Below are positions 13,016 to 23,348 of a stretch of 64,000 nucleotides of DNA, piece after piece (the stretch's first letter is position 1; every line of letters starts with the position of its first letter). Below the pieces are notes generated by a model, which was given only the letters and a program-made list of their open reading frames with translations, did no database searches and was not told where the DNA came from. A program made the translations under genes and the position numbers. This stretch comes from Agaribacterium haliotis (GTDB lineage Bacteria; Pseudomonadota; Gammaproteobacteria; Pseudomonadales; Cellvibrionaceae): assembly GCF_002312815.1 (NCBI RefSeq), contig NZ_NKQJ01000009.1:124001-188000 (forward strand). Reading direction: 5' to 3'.

Positions 13016-14317
13016 CTATTGGCTTTTTTGTAAGCACGCATAATAAAAGCCGTCATGGCTACCTGACTGAGGGAACAGCTGACGTCCGTAATCGCGTTTT
13101 TCTCCCCAGTTAGCGTCGATAACCAACTCCTGGGCATCCTGTTGTTCTGCTAAAAAACCAGAGATCTGCTCTTCGTTTTCACGCTTGAATATTGAACAGG
13201 TTGCGTAAACTAAAATACCACCGGGTTTTAGGCATTGCCAAAGTTTGCCAAGTAGAAGTGCCTGAAGCTGACTCAGCTGCTGCAGGTCGTCGCTGCGCCG
13301 CAGGCATTTAATATCCGGGTGGCGGCGGATAATACCGCTTGCGCTGCAAGGTGCATCGAGCAGAATGCGATCGAAGGCTGCGCCGTCCCACCACTGCTGC
13401 AGCGCACTTGCATCGCAGACCTTAAGTTCAAGTTTGTTGTGCAACTTGAGCCGCTCAAAATTTTCACTAATACGTTCGGCGCGCTCAGCATCAATTTCAA
13501 GCGCCAGGAGTTTAGCGAGTTCGCTCTGTTTTTCTGCGATGTGAGCACTTTTACCGCCTGGGGCCGCGCAGGCATCCAGTACGCGCTGGCCGGGCGCCAA
13601 CTGCAATAGTTCGGCACTGAGCTGAGCGGCCTCATCTTGCGCACTAAAGGCTCCCTGACGAAAGGCGTCCAACTCAAATACCTTGGGGCTGTCGCAAACA
13701 AGCCCGACATCGCTGAAGCTGCAGTTGCTGGTGTGAATACCGTGTTGCTGAAGCTCCTCGGCGAGCCGGTCTCGGCTTTGAGCGTTGATATTGCAGCGAA
13801 GAGTCAGTGGTGGCTGGCTTTGCATCGCCTCACAAATTTTTTGCCACTGCTCGGGCCAATCTTTCTGGAAGAGCGCTAACATCCATGCCGGGCAGTTGTA
13901 GAGTGCGGGGTCGCTGCCTTGTTTTTGTTGTTCGAGATCTTTTTGCTGGCGCTGGAAGTTGCGCAATACTGCGTTAACGAGCTTTTTTGACCAGGGCTTT
14001 TTCAGTTTTTGAGCGGCGTTTACCGTTTCACTGATGGCGGCGTGATCCGGTGTGCGCAGATACGCGAGCTGATATAGGCCGAGCAGCAGCAGAGCTTGCA
14101 CATCGGCGTCTTTATTTTTGAGTTTTTTGCTGAGCAACTTGGTTAAATAGAAGCTTAGGCTTTCATAGTGGCGCAGACAACCGAAGACGAGAGTGTGAAA
14201 AAATGCCCGATCTTTTGCGTCGAGTTTGTTTATCTGCTTATCGAACAAGCTTTGCAGTGATGCTTCTTGGCGAAGTACCGGGGCGAGTATTTGTGCGGCA
14301 GCGACGCGAGCGTTCAT
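13016..14317 (-). CDS. rsmB: 16S rRNA (cytosine-967 C5)-methyltransferase RsmB
   Basis: Methylates C967 of 16S rRNA using S-adenosylmethionine. It has 433 residues. An N-terminal NusB-like RNA-binding domain (about 1-140) is followed by the methyltransferase domain with [16 protein letters not shown] (SAM binding), the motif [19 protein letters not shown], and the catalytic cysteine region [15 protein letters not shown]. The ATG overlaps the fmt stop as ATGA. Confidence 0.96.
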   Translation of the reverse strand: MNARVAAAQILAPVLRQEASLQSLFDKQINKLDAKDRAFFHTLVFGCLRHYESLSFYLTKLLSKKLKNKDADVQALLLLGLYQLAYLRTPDHAAISETVNAAQKLKKPWSKKLVNAVLRNFQRQQKDLEQQKQGSDPALYNCPAWMLALFQKDWPEQWQKICEAMQSQPPLTLRCNINAQSRDRLAEELQQHGIHTSNCSFSDVGLVCDSPKVFELDAFRQGAFSAQDEAAQLSAELLQLAPGQRVLDACAAPGGKSAHIAEKQSELAKLLALEIDAERAERISENFERLKLHNKLELKVCDASALQQWWDGAAFDRILLDAPCSASGIIRRHPDIKCLRRSDDLQQLSQLQALLLGKLWQCLKPGGILVYATCSIFKRENEEQISGFLAEQQDAQELVIDANWGEKRDYGRQLFPQSGSHDGFYYACLQKSQ

Positions 14318-15255
14318 GCTTGTTCAAACTTAGTCGCGGGAAGGCGGTGGTTAAGGCCGTTGAGCCAATCTTGCACTGCCATAGCTTTTTTACCGGGCAA
14401 CTGAATCTGTTCTAAGCTGAGTTTGCCCCGGCCACACTGAACCTCGACAGAATCGCCGACGACGCTCAGTACACCGACTTCGCCGACAGAGTTGTTATCG
14501 ATCAGAGTGGCTTTGTGAATCTTAAAACGCTGGCCATTGAGTTCGGAATAACAGACTGGGAAAGGGAAAAAAGCGCGCAGTTTTCGCTCGATAAGTTCGG
14601 CCGTTTCGCTCCAGTCGATCAACGCTTCTTGTTTATCGATTTTTGCAGCGTAATTGCTGAGCTTGTCATCCTGTGCTTCGGCTTCAATAAGGCCCTGTTC
14701 CAACAGGCTGAGGCTTTTAATAAGTGCCGGGGGGCCAATTTCAGCGAGCTTGTCGTGCAGACTGGCGCTAGTCTCGTCGCTGTCTATGTCGCACAGTGCT
14801 TTAAATAACATCGCACCGGTATCCAGGCCAATATCCATCTGCATAATGGTGATACCTGTTTGTTTATCACCCGCTTCGACGGCGCGTTGGATTGGCGCAG
14901 CCCCTCGCCAGCGGGGCAAGATGGAGCCGTGAACATTGATGCAGCCCAGCCGCGGTGTGTCGAGCACAGCCTTTGGCAAGAGAAGCCCGTATGCGACCAC
15001 CACCATAAGATCTGCACCAAGGTCGGCGAGTTCAGCTTGAGCCTCATCACTTTTGAGGCTTTGAGGTTGCAACACCGGAATATCGTGAGTCAGAGCGAGC
15101 TGTTTCACCGGGCTGGCACTTAGTTTTTTGCCGCGTCCTGCGGGTCTGTCCGGTTGGGTATAGACCGCTACTACCTTGTGTTCACTATCGATTAGCGCTT
15201 GCAGGTGGCGCTCTGCAAAAACCGGTGTGCCGGCAAAAATGATTTTAAGGGGCAT
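14314..15255 (-). CDS. fmt: Methionyl-tRNA formyltransferase
   Basis: Formylates initiator Met-tRNA with 10-formyl-tetrahydrofolate. It has 313 residues. The Rossmann start [18 protein letters not shown], the folate-binding and catalytic segment [19 protein letters not shown] with its downstream [17 protein letters not shown], and a C-terminal OB-fold domain are visible. It lies 5 bases after def; the two enzymes add and remove the formyl group and are usually co-transcribed. Confidence 0.97.
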   Translation of the reverse strand: MPLKIIFAGTPVFAERHLQALIDSEHKVVAVYTQPDRPAGRGKKLSASPVKQLALTHDIPVLQPQSLKSDEAQAELADLGADLMVVVAYGLLLPKAVLDTPRLGCINVHGSILPRWRGAAPIQRAVEAGDKQTGITIMQMDIGLDTGAMLFKALCDIDSDETSASLHDKLAEIGPPALIKSLSLLEQGLIEAEAQDDKLSNYAAKIDKQEALIDWSETAELIERKLRAFFPFPVCYSELNGQRFKIHKATLIDNNSVGEVGVLSVVGDSVEVQCGRGKLSLEQIQLPGKKAMAVQDWLNGLNHRLPATKFEQA

Positions 15256-15260
15256 AGGTG

Positions 15261-15767
15261 TTAAGCGCGCGCTCTATGTTGTTTTTCCAGTTTTTTGCGA
15301 ATGCGTTGACGTTTCATATTGCTGATGTAATCAACAAAGAGCTTGCCGTCGAGGTGATCGATTTCGTGTTGAATACATACGGCAAGCAAACCTTCGGGCT
15401 CAATTTGAAATGGTTCGCCATCTTTATTTAGCGCGTGCACCCGCACATGCTGTGGCCGGGTCACTTCTTCGTAGAAGCCGGGAACAGACAAACAGCCCTC
15501 TTCGTAGCTGTATTCGTCTTGATCAAGGACCTCGATACGTGGGTTGATAAACACCAACGGTTGGTCTTTGTCTTCGCTGACATCAATGACGATAACACGC
15601 TTATGCACATTCACTTGGGTAGCAGCCAGGCCGACACCGGGCGCTTCGTACATGGTTTCAAACATGTCGTCGACCAACTTGCGGATTTTGTCGTCTACCT
15701 GCTTTACTTCAGAAGCGACCGTGCGCAGGCGAGGGTCGGGAAATTCGAGAATATTTAATAGTGCCAT
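15261..15767 (-). CDS. def: Peptide deformylase
   Basis: Metalloenzyme that removes the N-formyl group from nascent proteins. It has 168 residues, as in E. coli. The three signature motifs are present: GVGLAATQ (44-51), EEGCLSVPG (89-97; C92 is a metal ligand) and QHEIDHLDG (133-141; H134 and H138 are metal ligands, E135 catalytic). It is the first gene of the five-gene minus-strand operon ending in trkH and is divergent from the LysM gene. Confidence 0.98.
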   Translation of the reverse strand: MALLNILEFPDPRLRTVASEVKQVDDKIRKLVDDMFETMYEAPGVGLAATQVNVHKRVIVIDVSEDKDQPLVFINPRIEVLDQDEYSYEEGCLSVPGFYEEVTRPQHVRVHALNKDGEPFQIEPEGLLAVCIQHEIDHLDGKLFVDYISNMKRQRIRKKLEKQHRARA

Positions 15768-15976
15768 TACGTGACAAACTTCTAGTACTTAGCTAAGTTT
15801 CCCAGCTAACATTATGATGGAGAAGGGTTTATACTGAATTTTCGAAACCGAAGTAGCGCCGCGCTCCACCTGCACCTTGTTCAAACAAGTCTAAACTGGG
15901 GTTACAGCCATCGGGCTCAGAACTAATAGTATACCGATTTCTGACCACGCCGCCGAATACTATGGGACAATAACTC

Positions 15977-16999
15977 ATGAGAAAGTACCTGACAGGAATG
16001 ATGGCCGCGCTGGCCCTCAGCGCGCCGCTCAGCGCCGACGAGCCGCAATGGCAGGAGGATATGCCCGATACGCATACCGTAGTCAAAGGCGACACGCTGT
16101 GGGACATTAGTGAAACTTTCCTGAAAAACCCCTGGCTCTGGCCCGAAATCTGGCATGTTAATGCTCAGATTGCCAACCCCCACCTTATTTACCCCGGCGA
16201 CGTTATCCGTCTGATTTATTTAGACGGTGAAAAACGTCTAACACTCGATACATCTGGCCGCATATTCAAGCTGGAGCCTAAGGCTCACGTTGTCAGTCAG
16301 GGGGAGGCCATTGAAACGATACCGCTCGATGAGATCAATAGTTTTCTATCGCGCAGCCGTGTGGTCAGCGAACAAGAGTTGCAGTTGGCGCCCTACGTTA
16401 TCAGTGGTTTGAACGAGCACCTTATTGTAGGTGCCGGTGATAAAGCCTATGTTCGCGGTAGCGTGGATGGTGAAAACACAGGTTATGGTATTTATCGCGA
16501 AGGTGAAGTCTATATCGATCCGGTGACCGATGAATTCCTCGGTGTGCAGGCGATTGATATCGGTTCAGGCATGATTGAGCGCGTCAATGGTGAAATCTCA
16601 ACGATGGCGGTTACCCGCACGACGGAAGAGATGCGTATTGGCGACAGGTTGCTCCGCGATGAAGAGCGCTCGATTGATTCAACGTTTTTCCCTTCGTCTC
16701 CACTTGGCGATGTTGAAGGTCAGATTTTGGCTGTTGAGGGCGGTGTAAACCAAGTAGGTAAACTCGACGTGGTGGTAATTAACCGCGGAAGCCGCGAGCA
16801 GTTGGAAGTTGGCAATGTGCTTGCCATTTTTAAACGCGGTAACCACATTACCGACAGAGTGACCGGCGATCGGGTTAAGTTGCCAGATGAGCGCGCCGGT
16901 TTAGTGATGGTTTTCCGCACGTTTGAAAAAGTAAGCTTGGCACTGGTTATGGATGCTGAGCAGGGTATTTCGGTCGAAGACATCGTACGTAACCCTTAA
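15977..16999 (+). CDS. LysM-domain periplasmic protein
   Basis: A secreted protein of 340 residues with a signal peptide ending near PLSA-DE (residue 20). A LysM peptidoglycan-binding domain spans about residues 36-83 (HTVVKGDTLWDISETF...NPHLIYPGDVIRLIY). The remaining 250 residues have no motif I can name; they are rich in beta-type stretches. The same gene, divergent from def and next to dprA, occurs in Pseudomonas. It probably binds the cell wall; its activity is unknown. Confidence 0.9.
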   Translation: MRKYLTGMMAALALSAPLSADEPQWQEDMPDTHTVVKGDTLWDISETFLKNPWLWPEIWHVNAQIANPHLIYPGDVIRLIYLDGEKRLTLDTSGRIFKLEPKAHVVSQGEAIETIPLDEINSFLSRSRVVSEQELQLAPYVISGLNEHLIVGAGDKAYVRGSVDGENTGYGIYREGEVYIDPVTDEFLGVQAIDIGSGMIERVNGEISTMAVTRTTEEMRIGDRLLRDEERSIDSTFFPSSPLGDVEGQILAVEGGVNQVGKLDVVVINRGSREQLEVGNVLAIFKRGNHITDRVTGDRVKLPDERAGLVMVFRTFEKVSLALVMDAEQGISVEDIVRNP

Positions 17000-17073
17000 A
17001 ATTATTTGTTCGGGTTGGCAGGATGCCGGCCCGCGCTATTGTTACTGCCTTCATATGATTATCAAGGATGATA

Positions 17074-18201
17074 ATGCCTCCAGCAGAGATCAGTGCGCTG
17101 GCACTGCAGCTATTGCCCAATTTCAGCCATCGTTCCCGCTTAAATATATTTAAAAATTTTGAGTGCTTTAGCTCTATTGAAGCGGCGCAGCCAAGCCAGC
17201 TTCGCGAGCTGATGTCTGCAGAAACTCTGCGAGCGTGGTGTTCTTATAAAAGTGGTCGCGGTGAGCACTTTGACAAGGTCAGGCGAGAGTGGGAGCTCAG
17301 TCAGCAACACGATATTCAGTTGCTGAGTATAGAGAGCGAGCTTTACCCAAAGTTATTAAAAGAAAGCTGTGATGCCCCGCTTTTGCTGTACGTTCGAGGT
17401 GACGTTAACACACTTGGCTTACCGCAGGTCGCGGTAATTGGGGCAAGAAAAGCGAGCCCAACAGGGCGAGCGCTGGCTGCAGAATTCGCCGCCGAGCTGG
17501 CCTGCAGAGGCTATGTTGTTACTAGCGGTTTGGCGCTGGGTATCGATTCCGAAGCTCATCGAGGTGCTTTAAACGCGGCTTGCGCTGGCCCTCTTGCCCA
17601 GGGCGCCGCAACCATTGCTGTACTGGGTTCGGGCCTGTTGAAACCCTACCCTCAAAGAAACACCGCTTTGCTTGAGTCAATTGTGCAACAGGGCGGGGCC
17701 GTCGTCAGTGAACAGCCTTTGAAAATGGCCGCGCTGAGCCACCATTTTCCACTGAGAAATCGCATTATTGTCGGTTTGAGCATAGCGACTTTGGTTGTGG
17801 AAGCGGCGCTAAAAAGCGGGTCTCTGATAAGCGCCCGCCTTGCACTGGAAATGGATAGGGAGCTATTTGCGATCCCGGGCTCTATTCGCAGTGAGTTAAG
17901 CCGGGGCTGCCACCAGTTGATAAAACAAGGTGCAGCACTGGTTGAAAGTGTTGACGATATCTTAACAAACCTAAGTCATTGGCAGCCGTGGTTTCAACAA
18001 CAACTATTTGCCGAAGAAGCACAAGAGCAACTTGAGGGCAGGCAGCGGCAAGTACTGGAAAGCGTTGGCTGGGAACTCAGTAGCATCGACACGGTATTAG
18101 AACGCAGTCAGTTAAGCTTGGCTGAATTAAGCGAAGTTCTGCTAGAACTTGAACTCAGTGGCCACATTGAAAACACTGGCATGGGTTATGTTCGGCTATG
18201 A
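17074..18201 (+). CDS. dprA: DNA-processing protein DprA
   Basis: Binds single-stranded DNA and loads RecA during natural transformation. It has 375 residues from the ATG at 17074, which has AAGGAT at a proper distance; an ATG two codons earlier overlaps that site. Order: N-terminal SAM-like domain, Rossmann DNA-binding core VAVIGARKASPTGRALA ... VVTSGLALGIDSEAHRGAL ... VLGSGL ... HFPLRNRIIVGLS ... KSGSLISARLALE ... RELFAIPGS, then a C-terminal winged helix (about 305-375). It is 74 bases after the LysM gene. Confidence 0.95.
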   Translation: MPPAEISALALQLLPNFSHRSRLNIFKNFECFSSIEAAQPSQLRELMSAETLRAWCSYKSGRGEHFDKVRREWELSQQHDIQLLSIESELYPKLLKESCDAPLLLYVRGDVNTLGLPQVAVIGARKASPTGRALAAEFAAELACRGYVVTSGLALGIDSEAHRGALNAACAGPLAQGAATIAVLGSGLLKPYPQRNTALLESIVQQGGAVVSEQPLKMAALSHHFPLRNRIIVGLSIATLVVEAALKSGSLISARLALEMDRELFAIPGSIRSELSRGCHQLIKQGAALVESVDDILTNLSHWQPWFQQQLFAEEAQEQLEGRQRQVLESVGWELSSIDTVLERSQLSLAELSEVLLELELSGHIENTGMGYVRL

Positions 18202-18277
18202 GGCTTGAGTTTTATTTTGTTTAACAGTAGCGTCTGCGTGTTTTTGATCAAAGCGATGTCAGTGTTCGCAGAGCCAT

Positions 18278-18835
18278 ATGAACTATCTTTCCAACCCCAA
18301 ACTGCGCCGAGCTGTTTACGCAATTAAGCACGGTGAGGTGATTGCGTATCCCACCGAGGGTGTCTGGGGTCTTGGCTGTGACCCATTTAATGCTCACGCC
18401 GTACAGCGCATACTGGAGCTCAAACAGCGGCCCGTGGAGAAGGGGCTTATCCTTATTGCTGCGCGAGCTCAACAGTTTGCATTTTTGTTAGATAAGCTCG
18501 ACCCAGTGAGCAGAGCGCGCGTGCTCGCACCTCAGCAGCAGGCTACCACCTGGCTGGTTCCTCACTTGAATTTAGTGCCGTCTTTCATATCTGGCAATAG
18601 CCGCAGTGTTGCTATTCGCATCAGTGAGCACCCTGTTGTGCGGGCCCTTAGTTTGGCGTTTGAAGGGCCCATCGTATCGACTTCTGCAAACCCGGCCGGC
18701 TTGCCTTCGGCTGTTAATGCGATGCGCGTGCGGCGCTATTTTGCAGATAAAGTTCACATCGCTCCGGGGCGCATAGGTTCAAACAGTGGCGCTTCCCGTA
18801 TAATCGACGCGGTCAGTGGCGAGCGGTATCGCTGA
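18278..18835 (+). CDS. tsaC: Threonylcarbamoyl-AMP synthase TsaC (YrdC/Sua5 family)
   Basis: Makes threonylcarbamoyl-AMP from threonine, bicarbonate and ATP, the first step of the t6A37 tRNA modification. It has 185 residues, a short TsaC without the Sua5 C-terminal domain. The YrdC signature is seen in GEVIAYPTEGVWGLGCDP, RPVEKGLILIAA and STSANPAG. It lies between dprA and hemF as in Pseudomonas. Confidence 0.95.
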   Translation: MNYLSNPKLRRAVYAIKHGEVIAYPTEGVWGLGCDPFNAHAVQRILELKQRPVEKGLILIAARAQQFAFLLDKLDPVSRARVLAPQQQATTWLVPHLNLVPSFISGNSRSVAIRISEHPVVRALSLAFEGPIVSTSANPAGLPSAVNAMRVRRYFADKVHIAPGRIGSNSGASRIIDAVSGERYR

Positions 18836-19779
<944 letters not shown>

Positions 19780-19780
<1 letters not shown>

Positions 19781-20601
19781 TGGACAAGTATCTTGTTGTC
19801 GGCAATCCGATAGAGCACAGCCGCAGCCCTGAAATACATACAATGTTTGCCGAGCAGTGTCAGCAGCAATTGCGCTATGACAAACTTAAAGTAGACGAGG
19901 CGGATTTTGAATCCGCCGTGCGAGACTTTGCCCGCGTAGGTGGCAAAGGCATGAACGTGACCGTACCGTTTAAAGAGGAAGCTTTTGCCATCGCCGATGA
20001 ATTAAGCGAGGCCGCTCAACTTGCTGGCGCCGTAAACACACTCAGTTTTCAGCAAGACGGCCGAATACTCGGTGACAATACTGATGGTCTTGGCATGGTT
20101 AACGATATTGTTAAGCGTTTAGCCTGGCCGCTGCAATGCAAACGAATCTTGTTATTAGGAGCTGGCGGTGCCGTTAAAGGTGTTCTGTTACCGTTGTTGC
20201 AACAAAAGCCTGCACAAATTGTTATTGCCAACCGAACCGCCGAAAAGGCCAAAGATTTAGCTCGGCGTTTTTCAAATTACGGCGATGTCATAGGCTTGGG
20301 TTATGCTGAGCTGGAAAATCAAGCCAAGTTTGACGTGGTGATTAACGGAACATCTGCCGGTTTAGATGGTGAAATGCCTCCAGTGCCCGCAGAGCTTGTT
20401 GACAGTGAAACTGCCGTTTACGACATGCTTTATGCAAAAGAAGCGACACCGTGTTTGCGCTGGGCTCAGGCTTTGGGCGTAGAAAAAAAATCGGATGGCC
20501 TCGGTATGTTAGTTGGTCAAGCTGCGCAAAGTTTTAAAATTTGGCGACATATTGAGCCAGACACAAGCCCGGTTATTGAAGCGTTACAGAAAAAATCTTA
20601 G
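19780..20601 (+). CDS. aroE: Shikimate dehydrogenase (NADP+)
   Basis: Reduces 3-dehydroshikimate to shikimate in the aromatic amino acid pathway. It has 273 residues from the ATG overlapping the hemF stop (TAATG). N-terminal substrate domain: VVGNPIEHSRSPEIH and GMNVTVPFKE (with catalytic Lys), GAVNTL; then the NADP-binding LLLGAGGAVKGVLLPL and IANRTAEKA, and near the end DGLGMLVGQAAQSF. It converges on ctaA with 12 bases between the stops. Confidence 0.96.
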
Positions 20602-20613
20602 CGACAAGAGCCC

Positions 20614-21759
20614 CTAGTTCAGTTCACGGCGGCGCAGGTACAGCGCGGTGTAGCTTGCAAACAGCAGTGCGGCAACCGCGTTGTGGGCTACGGCGATAGT
20701 TAGGGGCAGGGCAAGTAAAACATTGCTTATGCCCAAGCCCAACTGAGTTAGCAACAGCGCTAATAAGGCACTCGCTAGTCGGGAAGTATATTTATTCCCC
20801 TGTTTGATTAATTTAACACAGAGCACAATAAGCGAGCCGCTGAGCAGTAGCGCGACAAGTCTATGGCTCCAATGTATCGCCGTACGAGCAAAGTTATCGA
20901 GTTGGCCGCCTAGGTAGTTCGGGCCGATATTCTGCAAAAAATTAAAACCTTGAAAAAAATCCATTTCTGGAAAGATTTTGTTCTGGCATAGTGGGAAATC
21001 TGGGCACGCAAGTGCTGCGTAATTACTTGAAGTCCATGCCCCCAAGCTTATCTGAACAAGTAAGAGCGTTAAACTAAGATGCCACCAAAACTCGTAAACC
21101 AGTGAGCTTTTGTTGTTGTGTTTTTCTTTAACAAATAAAAGGCTGCTGCAATATAGGCTCAGAGCAAGTATTAAAAACCCTCCGAGTAGATGGGCACTTA
21201 CAACTTGAGGCCAAAGTTTCAAGGTCACTGTCCACATACCAAATAAACCTTGCAGTAGAACCAGGCCGGCGACCGCACTCAAAGCTAATAGTAACTTACT
21301 AAAATTCGTTGTTGTGTTTAGCCAGTAAATAGCGCTTGCATATAACAGCAGTAAAAAAATACTTACGTATTCAAATGGCAAGCTGCTAAGTGCTGCGGCG
21401 ACAACAGATATAATTACACTGAATAGTAATACTGGAAGATAAATAAGTTCTTTGCGGTTCTCTAAACGATAGGCAATAAAAAATGCTGCGAAGATTATAA
21501 GCCCAAGGCAAGAAGCAATTATCCTGTGAAGTTGTTCGGGCCAGGTTTTACTTGAATCGACAGGGGTGTTTTTGTAGTTGAGTGTCGCTTGCGTAATATC
21601 GTGTTCAGTAATAGGTACCCACAAGTGGCCGTAACATGTTGGCCAGTCCGGACAACCCAGGCCGGCATCAACAAGCCTGGTATAAGCACCAAGAACAATG
21701 ACGCAGCCTGCGAGTACAACAATAGTACAGCTGATTATCTTAAATGCGTTGTGTTTCAT
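20614..21759 (-). CDS. ctaA: Haem A synthase (CtaA/COX15)
   Basis: Membrane enzyme that oxidises haem O to haem A for the aa3 oxidase. It has 381 residues and about eight membrane segments. The family start is clear: VILGAYTRLVDAGLGCPDWPTCYGH, with a second half containing GAWTSSNYAALACPDFPLC and HWSHRLVALLL, and conserved His residues in EQLHRI and AHLLGG. It is the last gene of the cox cluster; the usual next gene ctaB (haem O synthase) is absent here. Its ATG overlaps the stop of the upstream gene as ATGA. Confidence 0.94.
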   Translation of the reverse strand: MKHNAFKIISCTIVVLAGCVIVLGAYTRLVDAGLGCPDWPTCYGHLWVPITEHDITQATLNYKNTPVDSSKTWPEQLHRIIASCLGLIIFAAFFIAYRLENRKELIYLPVLLFSVIISVVAAALSSLPFEYVSIFLLLLYASAIYWLNTTTNFSKLLLALSAVAGLVLLQGLFGMWTVTLKLWPQVVSAHLLGGFLILALSLYCSSLLFVKEKHNNKSSLVYEFWWHLSLTLLLVQISLGAWTSSNYAALACPDFPLCQNKIFPEMDFFQGFNFLQNIGPNYLGGQLDNFARTAIHWSHRLVALLLSGSLIVLCVKLIKQGNKYTSRLASALLALLLTQLGLGISNVLLALPLTIAVAHNAVAALLFASYTALYLRRRELN

Positions 21760-22388
21760 TGTTGGTAGTCAATGGAATACTTTAGTGCTCGTTTAATATC
21801 TTTTAGCAGCTCATTACCTGTTTGTTTGTTATAGGCCATCATTAACATGCCTTGCTGATCGACAAGGTAATATTGATTTTCAGGTAGTTGGTGTTGAGCT
21901 AACCAATCCTCGATGTTTTTAATCTTAACCATCTTTAGCCTGGGGTGTTTTGTTTTAAGTGCTTGCCAGAGCATTGATTCAAAAAATCTGGGGTAAGCAA
22001 ATACGACTCGCTCGACGCGTTTACTTCGCTGATCGAGGCGGATGTGAACCTGACGGCTTGTATATAGTTGGTGTTGGCACGATTCGTCACACGTATTGCT
22101 AATGAAAAAAGCAAGCCGCCATTTTTTGTCATCGTTCCATCGTTGCCACTCTTGTTGATTGAGTAAGCTGTGTAGTGATACCGCGGGGTCGATAAAACGG
22201 CCACTGTTTACTGTCGACTTAGGAAATAAAAAGCCGGTGTAAAAACTAATATACGCTAGTGCAATAGGCAGCACACTTATCAAAATAAGTATTAACAGTA
22301 CTGGTATTTTCTTGCCGGTACGGACTTCATCTGTGCAAGCGAAAGCAGTTTTTAAACTGATATTTAACTCAGAGTTTTGGTTTTTCAC
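21756..22388 (-). CDS. Membrane-anchored thioredoxin-fold protein of the cox cluster (Sco-like CxxxC)
   Basis: A protein of 210 residues from a GTG at 22388, overlapping the SURF1 end by 20 bases; a longer in-frame start at 22424 is possible. It has one N-terminal membrane helix (KKIPVLLILILISVLPIALAY) and a periplasmic domain. The segment FFISNTCDESCQHQL carries a CxxxC at the place where Sco copper chaperones have theirs, and a His lies about 7 residues before YYLVDQQG, near where Sco has its third copper ligand. A protein of this kind sits between SURF1 and ctaA in Pseudomonas cox clusters, usually annotated as hypothetical. A copper or thiol role in oxidase assembly is inferred. Confidence 0.75.
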   Translation of the reverse strand: MKNQNSELNISLKTAFACTDEVRTGKKIPVLLILILISVLPIALAYISFYTGFLFPKSTVNSGRFIDPAVSLHSLLNQQEWQRWNDDKKWRLAFFISNTCDESCQHQLYTSRQVHIRLDQRSKRVERVVFAYPRFFESMLWQALKTKHPRLKMVKIKNIEDWLAQHQLPENQYYLVDQQGMLMMAYNKQTGNELLKDIKRALKYSIDYQQ

Positions 22389-23097
22389 AGGGGCGCTCCC
22401 AAGAGGCGTAGAACCATGCAGCAACTAAAACTAACGCAAGCATAAACCATTGAATGGCATAGGCGCGGTGTTTATCGGGGCTGATATTTACTACAGTTTG
22501 ATTGTACTGATAGGCGCTCTGGTGATGATCATCGAGTACAAGTACATAAGTTAACAGATCGCGAAGCAGTTGCTTTTGCATCAGCTCTGTATTTATCTGA
22601 ACGATACGTTTAGGCCAATGAGTTTGAGTCTCCAGGTTTTCACGAATCAGGGGGTTAGAGCTTGGTGTATATGCAAGGCCGCTTAGGCGAAGTATTGAAC
22701 TTGGGCTTGATACTTGCGGATAAATACGCCTATCCATATTGGCCTTGATCCAACCCCGGTCTATAAGAATAATTCGGCCGTCTGTTAGTTCAAAAGGGCT
22801 AATTACGTGGTAGCCCGGGCGAGAGGCTAAGCTTCGGCCTTCCTGGAGCCAATAATTGTTAACTATGTAGCGCCCGCTTACTGTAAGCCTCGTATAGTTC
22901 GCTACACTGTTAAGGTCGGTAACATTTAAATCAATAGAAGCCGTGTTCTGTTGATCTAACCAGCGCTTTTGAATTTGTAGTTTTTCTTCAGCGCGCTGAA
23001 TCTGCCAAAAACCAAGGGCGATTAATATGGGGAAAAATATCAACGCAAAAAAAGTTAAGCGCCAGTTGTGTTTATACCTATATGAATTTTTATTCAT
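22369..23097 (-). CDS. SURF1 family cytochrome oxidase assembly protein
   Basis: Inner-membrane protein that helps insert haem a into oxidase subunit I. It has 242 residues with a membrane helix near each end (FFALIFFPILIALGFWQI and YAIQWFMLALVLVAAWFY). Family features: GFWQIQRAEEK, the central RPGYHVISPFEL and ILIDRGWI, and AIQWF in the C-terminal helix. It is part of the minus-strand cox cluster, after coxC and before the Sco-like gene. Confidence 0.92.
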   Translation of the reverse strand: MNKNSYRYKHNWRLTFFALIFFPILIALGFWQIQRAEEKLQIQKRWLDQQNTASIDLNVTDLNSVANYTRLTVSGRYIVNNYWLQEGRSLASRPGYHVISPFELTDGRIILIDRGWIKANMDRRIYPQVSSPSSILRLSGLAYTPSSNPLIRENLETQTHWPKRIVQINTELMQKQLLRDLLTYVLVLDDHHQSAYQYNQTVVNISPDKHRAYAIQWFMLALVLVAAWFYASWERPCEKPKL

Positions 23098-23108
23098 AGC
23101 TATAGAAA

Positions 23109-23348
23109 ATGCTTAAGCTGCTTGTTGTTGTTTTATTTATTGTCACTGTTGTTAGCCTAAGCAGCGCAGCATTTTTCCTAATCAAAGATACAGGTACTGA
23201 TAAGCGATGCATAAAAAGCCTAACCTTTAGAGTTATATCGGCCTCGTTGTTATTAAGCATCGTTGCATGGGGCCTAAGTAGCGGCCGGTTGGTGTCTAAG
23301 GCTCCGTGGGAGCAACACATTGTTAGGCCAGCAAATATACAAAAATAA
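23109..23348 (+). CDS. Twin-transmembrane protein (DUF2909-like) encoded against the cox cluster
   Basis: A protein of 79 residues with two membrane helices (about 2-25 and 42-60) joined by a short basic loop (KDTGTDKRCIKSLTFR). A small twin-transmembrane gene in this position and orientation is typical of gammaproteobacterial cox clusters. It runs opposite to all neighbours: its start is 11 bases from the SURF1 start and its last 26 bases overlap the coxC end. The transcript that joins coxC to SURF1 is therefore antisense to the whole gene. The function is unknown; an assembly role is a guess from context. Confidence 0.8.
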   Translation: MLKLLVVVLFIVTVVSLSSAAFFLIKDTGTDKRCIKSLTFRVISASLLLSIVAWGLSSGRLVSKAPWEQHIVRPANIQK

